Positions 14,461 through 39,706 of a stretch of 64,000 nt of DNA are shown here, piece after piece. How positions within the stretch are numbered: position 1 is the first letter of the stretch; each line of letters opens with the position of its first letter. Below the pieces are notes generated by a model that ran no database searches, was not told the origin of the DNA, and saw nothing but the letters and a program-made list of their open reading frames with translations. This DNA is from Apostichopus japonicus (Eukaryota > Echinodermata > Holothuroidea > Aspidochirotida > Stichopodidae): contig NC_092578.1 of assembly GCF_037975245.1 (NCBI RefSeq), positions 2,916,001 to 2,980,000 of the forward strand, read 5' to 3'. The position numbers were made by a program, and so were the translations under genes.

Positions 14461-15290
14461 AAATGAAATTTAACGTTGTTTTTTGGGGAGGAAGCAGCGA
14501 CTACAAAGTGTCTACACGTAGCTTCCAGCTGTGTTCGAATTCACATCCGTGATCTATTAACACCGAAGTCGGTTCGCTCGGATGGTAAAGTTTGTTCGTT
14601 GATAATTTTACAGCATGATGGTGCTGAGAACTGCATAGACCCAGAATGACGCACTGGTGTGGGAAGATAAGCGATGTCTGGAATATGGCAGTAATTCGTA
14701 GTTAATCCAGTGAGTAACGTTCAACAACTTCCTTAGCTTTCTGAGTTCAAACTGAGTTCTATGGGATTATGAGCAGATAAACAATGCATACAATGAAACA
14801 AAAGGTAAATCAATATCAATGAACCATTGATAATAAAGAAAATCACCATTGGAAAAACATAAAAAACACACGCATGCACACTAAAGATCCTCTTATTCTG
14901 TCGTAATCGCTTAGCAACCACCCAATACTTTCTACTCGTGCGGTAAACAACTGTTGCGACCCCATGGATAATGTGTGTGACCTGTTATGGTTTAAGTCAA
15001 TGGTATGAGTCATCGAGGTGATTACCCTCGTAGTGTTTTTGCGTACCAGGGAGCCGTACATGCTCTTATGGTGCAGCATATATGATCCTATGTCATGCAA
15101 CAAATTTGGTTTCTCAGGCGATATTCCGTACACTGCACACCACCTGTTGAGACCAGGGAGTTGTTATGGAACATAACAACTCCCTGTTGAGACGAGGCAC
15201 GTGTATGGTATAGGCCATACGGGAAATAATTGCTGATTTAATGTCCATACGAATTAAAATCATTACCAATCACCATGCAGCTTCATATGC
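14461..15290. other. 5' flank of the FReD gene
   Basis: Sequence upstream of the FReD start codon. No clear TATA box or coding exon is visible. An untranslated first exon could lie here but cannot be identified from the sequence alone. A short perfect palindrome near the right end is listed separately. Confidence 0.4.
15154..15186. repeat. Perfect 15-bp inverted repeat with 3-nt loop
   Basis: CAGGGAGTTGTTATG at 15154-15168 is followed by GAA and its exact reverse complement at 15172-15186. The hairpin is bracketed by a direct repeat CTGTTGAGAC at about 15143 and 15184. This suggests a local templated rearrangement or a tiny foldback insertion. A GC-poor 15-bp stem without a T-run is not evidence of a terminator in an animal genome. 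Confidence 0.8.
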
Positions 15291-15413
15291 CGGTATTAAA
15301 TATAATTAATACGGGCATTAAATATAATTAATACGGGCATTAAATATAATTAATACGGGCATTAAATAGAATTAATACGGGCATTAAATAGAATTAATAC
15401 GGGCATTAAATAG
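15291..15413. repeat. 22-bp tandem repeat (about 5.5 copies)
   Basis: The unit AATTAATACGGGCATTAAAT recurs with an exact 22-bp period, ACGGGC falling at 15311, 15333, 15355, 15377 and 15399. A point variant (AAATATA versus AAATAGA) separates left and right copies. Non-coding minisatellite. Confidence 0.92.
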
Positions 15414-15610
15414 ACCAATCACATCACTCATTCTCACTTGTTCATCTGATCTGATCACCGCGCCAACCTACAACTTACGTGAAAGATCTCCCTGCAGCTT
15501 TGACGGGGTCTGTGAATCACGTCCCAGTAACTCACACATTACTGGCCTATATATGGTTCAGAATGTAGACAACATAGCAGCCGGGAAGATACGATAGACG
15601 GGTAAGTGTC

Positions 15611-16145
15611 TTAATGTAGTACAATGACGTCTTAATGGAGTACAATGGCATCTTAATGGAATACAATGGCGTCTTAATGGAATACAATGGCGTCTTAATG
15701 GAGTACAATGGCATCTTAATGGAATACAATGGCGTCTTAATGGAATACAATGGCGTCTTAATGGAATACAATGGCGTCTTAATGGAGTACAATGGCATCT
15801 TAATGGAATACAATGGCGTCTTAATGGAGTACAATGGCATCTTAATGGAATATAATGGCATCTTAATGGAATACAATGGCATCTTAATGGAATACAATGG
15901 CATCTTAATGGAATACAATGGCGTCTTAATGGAGTACAATCATCAATGGCATCTTAATGGAATACAATGGCGTCTTAATGGAGTACAATGGCATCTTAAT
16001 GGAATACAATGGCGTCTTAATGGAGTACAATGGCATCTTAATGGAATACAATGGTATCTTAAAGGAATACAATGGCGTCTTAATGGAGTACAATGGCGTC
16101 TTAATGGAAAACGACGGCGTCTTAATTGAGTACAATGGCGTCTAC
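15611..16145. repeat. 21-bp minisatellite, about 25 copies
   Basis: The unit CTTAATGGARTACAATGGCR repeats with a 21-bp period. R positions alternate (GGAATAC/GGAGTAC, GGCGTC/GGCATC), giving an irregular mosaic of variants, as expected from unequal exchange. One short insertion occurs at about 15941. Because 21 is a multiple of 3, long open frames run through the array in several frames on both strands. They have no splice context or initiator environment, so I treat them as artefacts of the repeat. Confidence 0.95.
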
Positions 16146-17415
16146 GGTCTCAATTCCAAAGAGTGAAAGTTCACTTCATTTGGAAATGTGCCCTTCAATA
16201 CCACTGCCATCACAGTTTACCTGCATCGGGCATTTCAATATGCTCTCGCAGTAGATCTGGGAAATTTGAACTGAGGAAGTGACTTTTCCATGCTTTATAC
16301 TTCCATTTTAATTTCCATAATAAATTGAAGTTATGTTTGGTGGCTCCACGGTAGTGACATTTTGTAGAAGTCCTTTCAAGCAGTCTTTTGTTGCGCTTTT
16401 ACTTGGCAGGGCGGATCGGCAATTTAACTATATATACGTCTTTTTACTCTCTCTCTCTTATTTCCATTGCATTTGTATACAATTATAGGTTCCAACGAAT
16501 ACTATATAGGCCTATACATCCAACCCGCCCCCACCCTCGACTATCTATTTCTTGGCAGTGTCTATCTTTCTTGTTTTCGGACCAGTCTTACACTGATGAC
16601 CTGAGATATCCCAACGACCTTAAACGCGAGAAGATTTCAAGTTGCTGGCTTACCATGTTACCAAAGTCAATCTAAGCCAAGCAGCTTTTCTTGCTACCAT
16701 TACTTCTACCACGTTGAACTCAATTTCAGTCATGTGAACTTCCTGATAAGACGCCTGTATATTAACGATGCCCTCACCCTTCAATCACAAGGCGTAGAAA
16801 ACCAATTTTGTGTCTGGCTCCTATAGTGAAATTAACCAGTGAAATGCACGATGAAGCAGTGTGCGAAAATATGAATTTCGATTAGCTTAGCCTCATATAA
16901 ATCTGACATCAATTGTTCCACGTCTACACTTATCTCCAGCAAACAAATCACACGGTGGCCTCCTTCCTCACCCCCCCCCCCGAGTCCCCCGTCATGATAT
17001 AGACCCCGGTTACCTACTAGGAACCGTTGTCCCGCTTGGTCCGTGACGCGCTGATTTATTCTTGGTCGCGAAAGAAAAGTTAGAAGCGTCAAATGTGTCG
17101 CTTGTTCAAAGACCCTAGTACCGTCGGATAGGTCTGGGCAAGGTCTGGGTCAGAGGCAATTATTGCAAGTATTCCCCTATATCACCTTATACGTTTATAC
17201 GTATAACATACGTAAAACAATACGGTACCTCAACTTGTCAACTTGCGTAGCAGTTATATTGAGCTCACAATGTACATTGGATTGAAAATGCGCAAAATCG
17301 CAAAACTTCAGACTTATGGCAAATTAACAACTTGATATAAAGAGAAGAATGTATGGTTGCTCTCTCTCCCTCCAGTATGGGAACAGCTACCCAGCAACTA
17401 TTACTGCACCCAGTC

Positions 17416-17571
17416 CAGTGGCTTAGCCACGGGACTAGACCCCCCCCCCCCAAATATTTGCTCCCCGGCCCTCCCAACAAAATGATCAGAAAAAAAGAAA
17501 GTAGGTTCTGCCTACCCCTCAAAAGCTTTGGGCCCCCTAAAAAAAGGAAGTCTTGCTACGCTACGCCCCTG
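17416..17571. mobile_element. Short TIR element (hAT-like MITE candidate)
   Basis: The ends CAGTGGCTTAGCCACG and CTACGCTACGCCCCTG form imperfect terminal inverted repeats of the CAG-KGGCKTAGC type usual for hAT-superfamily MITEs. The element is 156 bp and carries no ORF. An obvious 8-bp target duplication is not seen, so the insertion is old or the ends are not exact. A related fragment lies at 18702. Confidence 0.5.
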
Positions 17572-18701
17572 ATTTAATCCCTGCTGGTGTCAATCGCTGA
17601 TCTAGTCCAGGAATGTCGATCGCAATGTTGCAATGTCTCACTGGTTATATATCACATTGGTAACATTATAATTAGGTTTCATCTCATCAACTTATCATCT
17701 GGTCTCTATGCATCCTGTCGTCTAGGAATCTCAGAACCGTATTTACTACTCCGAGGAATCTCAAAGTAATATCGCTCCTCTAATTCGCTCAAAGGAGAGA
17801 TTTAATGAGACCAAATTATCGGTTCCAGAAACGCTTATCGATACAACATACTTGATTGTTAAATCATGAGCACGTGATATCGACGGCTTACCTTATACTA
17901 TCAATGTTACGACCAATGTTAATCAACTTAATGATCAATGACGGCTCATTTTGTGGTAACTTTCTTATTCCCACCTCCCTCCTCCCGGCATGACCGGTAA
18001 CCTGATAGCTCATCGTATTAAGAACCTTATTAGTTACAAAATTAAACATCCACCCAGAGTAATGTTTGTAACATTAATCAATCCGCCACTGTCAACTTTA
18101 ATCACATCATTAAGACATCAGAAACTTGGTACCACTGTAATGAAACATCTCTCTGCACACGTGTATTATTACATAAGGTGAAGACAATGTGTAGCTATTA
18201 GTCTACACCCCCGGGTTCAAAACCTTGGCAAGGAACCAGATTCTAGGGTCCTAATTCAAAATTACTGCTGTGACAATGTTGTTGAGCGGAATCTTATCTG
18301 GGAGATTGGGGTTTGTCTTTAACCATATCTGCACTGCAGTGAAGATAAATGGGATGGTTTGAGTGGTCATATGCTGGGGGCACATTCTCGCTTGCTAGAT
18401 GGGGTTGGGAGGGGGTGGGGGAATTAAGTAGCTACCTCTGGGAACAGGAATAGGTTCGACGACTATACGCCTGCCTCGTAACTCTCTGATCACTCGTGGA
18501 AAAGGGAAGGATTTAAGTAACCGTTGTTAATCCACGAACATAGATAGGGATTTGATCAGCTTCCGTTGGCTTCTACAACCCTTGGCATGCAATACCCTCA
18601 TCAACATACACTGTTACGAAGAAAAACACATTAAACAAAACTAGAACACTAAATCGGATTGTTTCTTGTATTATTCAACGCACACAGAAGAGATCCAATG
18701 T

Positions 18702-18795
18702 CAGGGTCGTAGCTACACTTCACTTTTGAGGGAAGCCCAAATCTTTTCTGACCATTTTTGTTCTTGGGGGGAGGGGAGGGGGTACCAGACAATAA
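18702..18795 (+). mobile_element. Fragment related to the 17416-17571 element
   Basis: It begins CAGGGTCGTAGCTACACTTC. Short blocks then match the reverse complement of the 17416-17571 element in the same order (TTTTGAGGG, AGCCCAAATCTTTTC-like, TCTGACCATTTT, then a G-rich tract). It is a one-ended, decayed copy of the same family. Confidence 0.45.
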
Positions 18796-20935
18796 AGTTT
18801 AATAAAGAGTCAATAATCTATTTTTTCCAATCATTATCAATATTTAAGTTGAAATGAATGATAAAGGAGGATAAAAGACAGACTTAAACATCATTTCTGG
18901 ATTGACAATTATCGTTACTTTAAGCCACACCGTCCTGAAATTAGTGAAACATAATTATACGGTAAATCTTTATGCCAATTGGCAAAAGTTGTTTTGATAG
19001 GTTTTTTTCTGTTTTCAGATTCTTGAAACATGGGTTGAAACTTTTTCTGAGATTTGTAAATTAAAATGTCTGTTCCAGTGTTATTCAATGGAGATTGAGT
19101 AAAATGAATTAAGAACATGATTTCCGAGGTAATACAGATAATTACATTAGTGACCATTTCTAGATACCCAAAGCAGGCCAAAGAATACCTCTTCAGAGAA
19201 GACTATCAAATTTTTATGTCATTTGTATTTTTTTGGTTGGATATGGTCTGTTGGGGTTTTGTAGTTTTGGTTGGATAAGGTTTATAATTAATTGATAACA
19301 TTATAAGCACACCATCGACAACGTAATAAATATAGTTTCCTAATTTGTAACAGATATTCTAAACCAGAATCCTGAGAAACACTGAGTTTTGATGACTTTA
19401 ATATACCAGGGATGTGTCAGTCAGAGAGATGGATATACATCAATATCACTATTAAGAACTTAAGCTTATCCATTACCATTTAGGGATGAGATAATCCTTC
19501 CCACTTTCAAACTTCCTGACTGACAGGTCTTAAGGGTCATTAATTAATGTTGCTTGTGTTTCTTGTAAAAAAAATGCTTTTCAGTTCATACTATGCATAA
19601 TAGCTGACAAGGGACATATGCTTTGAAGACAAAAGGTTTATTTAAGATAAGTTCACAGGTTCATTTCACAAAGAAAGTGAAAGTAGCTGTTGAAACGTTA
19701 AAAGTTTCTATATAGAACAACCTAGACACACATTTCTAACATCCAAAATGTTTTACAAATTACTCCAGTTTCCTATTTAAGTTGTCGAAATTAGCGCAGG
19801 ACAAGTCATGTCCTATTGCATAGAAATTTGTAAATGAGAAGCTCAGATTTAACGACTGGTAACAGTATCCTCGAGCAAAATTTGACTTTTTCTAGCCCTA
19901 CTACTGTTCTAACCTAGCTATTTACGACAAGGACATTGTAGGTCACTTGAGTTAAGGTGTAATCTGCTTGGGGTACTACTGAGCACTCAGCAGGGGTGAC
20001 ATTGGCAAACAGCAAGCTAACCTTCAAAGAGAAACTCTAGTGTTGGATATCTTCTCTCAATATAAACACATGACTACTTATACCTATTTCAATTCCCCCC
20101 TCCCCACCCCCCCCCCCCGCAGATGAGTATTAAGTAGAACAGCCATATGACATCAACGACAGCAAATGTAACTTTTATGAATTAGCTTGCCTACATATCC
20201 CTTGTAGTGATGCAATGTTGTGGTCCAATGACTTGAAAAATGACGCAAACCGTTAAGTAGAAAGCAACGATTTGTATGCTCGTGCCAGATATATCTGTCA
20301 AAATGCATTCAGAATACCTGAGGAATATAACCAAAAAAAGGCAATGTTTCTTGGTTTTCATTACGAGATAATTTGGGAATCTTTGTGCGATGCCTGAGGC
20401 CGTCCTTTTTCGCTAGTGACAATACAGTTGCCACGAGTTGCATAAGACGCCCTGACAAATCAATCCAACCATTCATTACATTAATGTGAGCCTACGATCA
20501 ATCGTTTGTCTACATTACCTTTGATCGCATCAACAAACTACCCATTACCTATGTGAATAATCAAACACACAAGTTAGACAAACTACTTCCCTACAAATGA
20601 TCAAAATGTTTGTTTAACATAGATATGATCACATTGTATATACTATTCCCCCCCCCTCCCCTTGACCCATCGACCTTGAGAGGCCATTGACCTTGAAGAC
20701 CCCATTGACCTCGAGGGCCCCATGTTTATCAAACACCAAAAATTTTTACTTTAGAAAAATGCTTGGGGTGTGATCAACCAGCTTGTCTAAGATATTATAG
20801 TTTAATCTCAAAACTGAGATCAAATCGACCATTCAAACTAATCTCTCCTTCTGCCATGTACTCTTCTTAAATCTTATCGCCTTTCTTTTGATCCCTAACG
20901 ACTGATCCTCGATGACTGATCCTTTAAATTCCTTT

Positions 20936-35578
<14,643 letters not shown>

Positions 35579-36107
35579 GACCGAACACGACAAGTGTTGT
35601 CTTTATTTTGTGTAGTTACAGGCCGAAAATCCCTTTCTGTGATCGTAAGTAAAGATTGGATCCCTACACAAGCTACAGTGCTAACTAATTGCCTTAGACC
35701 TTCTTATAGAACTTGCAGCAAAAACACTGTTGAAAATCTTTGCAACAGTACGAGCTTGGATGTGCTGCAAAACTTAGATATATCATTCACATGAGAACTA
35801 GTTCCACGACATGTACAGATGTGTGAAACTTTCCACAGATATTACAATATCTGTATTGGCGAATATGTAATGTGTCTGTCTGTTCAATACGGTATTTTTT
35901 TTTAATAATTATTAATTGCTTCGTTCATATCCGCTACTATGACTTAAAATTATTTCTATATTAACCTATGGGTAGAATAGATCTAATTTTGTAAATATAT
36001 AGAGCTTTATTTAGAAAATATACTGTACTTTTGCACAACTGAACAGTGTTTTCTGATCTGGTTAGATACTATCTTTATTTCTATTGCACGGATTTCTTCT
36101 ATTATTG

Positions 36108-36133
36108 CACGTGCCCGGCCCGAATCGGAAGTG
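36108..36133 (-). promoter_or_regulatory. Candidate E-box plus ETS motif upstream of KARS
   Basis: CACGTG at 36108-36113 and CGGAAGTG at 36126-36133 lie about 530 bp upstream of the KARS start codon, within a small GC-richer island (GTGCCCGGCCCGAATCGG). Such motifs are common in housekeeping promoters. No transcription start evidence is available, so this is only a candidate. Confidence 0.25.
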
Positions 36134-38559
36134 AAACCAACAGCCGTGTCTATAATATGGCTCTAGAAACCAAAAGATAATAGCGTCCTCTACTTAGACG
36201 TAACACCACAGAAGTAATCGTAAACAAACGGTACTATGAAAAGTAGTCTTCTTTTTTACTTCGCAATTCTTTCTTTCAAAAGTCAAAATTATTAATCCAT
36301 GTAAAACGGAGGCTTTCAGAACGACAAAATATGACTGATAACTGTAAAGCATATCAGTCTTTTACAGTCAACTGTCAATTGTAAAAGTGGACAATTTTGT
36401 GAGAAGTTGTATAGTACTTTTGTGACATTTTCCGTAACAAAGAATGGTAACGCTGCCCAAGGGGAGGGGGTATATTTATTGTTTGTATCATGATGATATC
36501 AAGTTTACGATTTAATAAGGATGGGGTTCATTAAAACACCAACTCTCTCCCAAGAGGGGAAGGGGAGGGGAGGGGATGGAGCATTTAATATGGGCGACGG
36601 GCAGTAGATCATTGAATTGGCAAACTACAGAGGGTGCCACAAAAAAATTATCTCTACACTTCTTAACACAAATTCCAATAATTGAATGTTTTTCAACAAA
36701 ATTGCGGGCACTTGTTAATTATATTTCCAGTCCGCTTTTCATTTCTGTTACTTACGAAGAGGGGTACTTTTGTGGTCTGTTCAAACTGGGCCCACAAGTT
36801 GCCCGACTCCTCTACCCCTGCCCTTCCGGATCCCCCTTCCCCCCACCATTCTAGGAAATACCTTTCCATTATTTTAAATTAAGTTCTTACCAAACTACAC
36901 ATTATTTAGCGATTGATCTAACATTGAATACAAATAAAACACCATGTAGACATTAACTCAATGTTACATCATAAAATTTTATTAGTAAAATATGCATAAT
37001 TACACAAACATCACAAAAGAAATATCCTTCAAATATGTATTTTACCTGTATAGCCCAAATTATAGCAGCAACTGATAACAATTTACAATGATTGAGAGGA
37101 AACCTTTTATGATATCAATAATAAATGACCATGTACAGTACCCGTTAAGGGTTGATTGTTACACTCTCCTTCCCCCTAAAATCTGAAATCACGATAGCAT
37201 GAACTCAACTGTGGGGTTAAATTATGTTATTGGCCCTTCTTTTTGCAGTCTTCAGTTTTACATTTATTATGAAATTGAGAATACATTGTTCATCTCCCCC
37301 CTAGTTTCCTTGACCATGCAGCTGTGTCACTGTGACCACCCCCCCCCCGCCCTAAGGCCCTCATAATCATATTTCGCTTCCTACCAGTTTCGCTCAACTA
37401 TTTTTTCGTAATGTTGCTCTCCCCATCCATTTTTTCCCCTTCACCCTCCCCCCCCCCACTCCCCCCAAAAGACAAAGAAGTCTGTTAACTTTGGAAATAA
37501 CCTATAACACTGGCATGTGAATATGACTCAAGTGACTTCTGGTCATGTAAAACTTATCCCCAACCCCCTCCTCTTAAATCTCCCAAAACCCAATTAGACT
37601 AAGAATCACTTCATTAAATTTCCCAAAATAAAAAACGCATGTTCTAATTTCTTGCACTCATCACCATGTGACACACCCTTTTCTCAAGTGAATGGATGGC
37701 AGACAAATTGTGTTGTCGCCCTCAACCCCCTCCGACTGTAATTAAAAAAAAATTCTGGTCATACAGCTGGCTAGGCTGATGGTGACAGTGCCTTGTAAGT
37801 ACTACTGCAATGGGTGCAAATCCCAACAGGAATTTATACAAAGCCCTGATTTTGTGATATAACAATAGTTGTCATTTTGTAATGGTTCCTGTGACTAGTG
37901 CATTCCAAGTATCGATAATGTTTCTACCCGGTTCCCTGCCTTGATTAAACGCTATTTACAGGTTACATGATCAACACACAAAGTAGTGATGCCGTTGTAA
38001 ATATATCGTAGTTTATAATGTCTCATCGACGTGCTTCGCTCAGCTTCGTGATTTAAATTCCTACCGGCGTACATCTAAACATTTGCAGCATCACTGTACC
38101 AACCTTTACTGATCTATATCAAAGCACGATGAAAAATAATTTAAAAAACAATAAAAATAATAATAAATACTGACTGCACACCAAACTTATCCTTCCTGTG
38201 CTCTACAAATGTTAAAAAGAAAAAGGGCAAACAAGGAACACACTAACTTCAACCCTAAGTATTCTTTTGGAAAAATAGACTTGCTTCATTTTAATTTATT
38301 TTAATTAGATGAGCCTCAGTTTTGATCATAGCATATTATAGGGCAAAAAACTGACAAAAGTTAAAAAAAAAATTATAAATTAAAGACAGAAGGTACTAAA
38401 TCCTGAGCAGATGGAAACTACAAGACAAATTTCGCTAACATTTTCGGAGAGTTTGTGCAGTACAAAACGGGATTAAAAAATGAATTTTCAGACATAAATT
38501 AATAGCAAAATTTATGTAATGCATGCTGAACGAACAATGTTGTAACTAAAAGACTAAAT

Positions 38560-39500
38560 AGGGTCTCGCCTTCTACTGCTGATTATTGGACAGACCAGTG
38601 CAGACTCAAGTGACATTAAATATTGGTACTTGATACAAGTGAAGCTATTGACATTAGATTGTACTCTAAATCTAAGCAGGACTAAATTTGTCTTACCAAA
38701 AATGAAGCAGGCTAGCTTAGACTGTAACAGACCACTGCAGTGAAAGCTAATTTCATAGTTGATAAGTGTTGGTATTGGATATATAGTAACCACAGGTTGT
38801 AATACAACATTTGTACAGGTACATCTTCTGTAGCAATCACTGGGCAGACCAGTTCAGATTCTAGCAGACCAGCTCAGACTGACATAGACCACTGCAGTGA
38901 AAGCTACTTTCATAGTTGATAAGTGTTGGTAATGGATATATAGTAACTGAAGGTTGTAATACAACTTTGTACGGTAATACATCTTCTGTAGCAATCACTG
39001 GGCAGACCAGTTCAGATTCTGGCAGACCAGCTCAGACTGAAACAGACCACTGCAGTGAAAGCTACTTTCATAATTGCTGCATTATTGATACTAATAAGAA
39101 GTGAAAATATTAACCTGAAGTACTCTAACACTTTTTTAGACAGGTTTTATCTTCTGTTACCTTCACTCAGCAGACCAGCAATAGACTCTGGCAGACCTGC
39201 TGAGACTGACATAGACCACTGCAGTGAAATCTATTTGCATAGTGGCTACAGGTTTGATACTATAACAAATGAAAATATTAACCAAAGGTTGTAATATAAA
39301 CACTTATGCAGGTTGCATCTTCTGTTGCAATCACTGGGCAGACTAACTCAGAAGACCAGCTCAGACTGAAACAGACCAATGCAGTGAAAGCTGCTTACAT
39401 GCTTATTGCATGTTACTCATAGCAAATGGTAATATTAACCTATTGTTGTAATCTACTTAGCAGACTGGGCCGACCAGTTCACACTACAGCAGAACATTAC
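38560..39500. repeat. Degenerate ~160-bp tandem repeat 3' of ATG9
   Basis: The block CAGACCACTGCAGTGAAAGC recurs near 38730, 38886, 39046, 39210 and 39375, spaced about 155-165 bp. It is accompanied by CATCTTCTGTAGCAATCACT, GGCAGACCAGTTCAGATTCT and GGTTGTAATACAAC. Each unit itself contains short internal repeats of CAGACCAG/CTCAGACT. Divergence grows toward the right end, which approaches the ATG9 stop codon at 39707. If the ATG9 transcript uses a polyadenylation signal near 38300, the array lies inside its 3' UTR. Confidence 0.85.
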
Positions 39501-39706
39501 AGCAAAAGCCCGCATTCACATTGACTTCATGTTTTACGTCAAACCTTAAATGCAAGTGGAAATATCGATGCGATGCGACTCAAAACTTACAAAGAGAAAC
39601 CAAAGAATTAATATCACAAGGTTTGGATTATTCTCACGACAGTCAATTGTAACAAATAGGCACGGTACACACACACACACAGAGAAGAGAACTTTTGACA
39701 GCAAGG

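Larger units (their letters stand above)
16146..20935. other. Intergenic region between the FReD and KARS genes
   Basis: No coding exon is supported. The region holds two related MITE-like fragments (listed), C/G homopolymers (16972, 17441, 18770, 20106, 20648) and a small tandem repeat of CATTGACCTYGAGG-type units at about 20665-20722. The KARS 3' UTR occupies an unknown part of the right end. Confidence 0.55.
35579..39706. other. Intergenic region between KARS (5' side) and ATG9 (3' side)
   Basis: No coding exon is supported. The left part should hold the KARS promoter and 5' UTR. The stretch around 35280-35480, inside KARS intron 1, is rich in CCTAGG/TAGGCCTA-like words. The middle (37140-37760) is rich in C-tracts. 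The right part holds the ATG9 3' UTR and a degenerate 160-bp repeat. AATAAA on the minus strand is available near 38300 and 36976, but I cannot say which, if any, is used. Confidence 0.5.

Noticed and set aside
15635..16166. Long open frames of 69-164 codons through the 21-bp array on both strands
   Set aside because: They exist because the repeat unit is 7 codons long and lacks stops. No splice sites, no non-repetitive protein sequence, and several frames are open at once.
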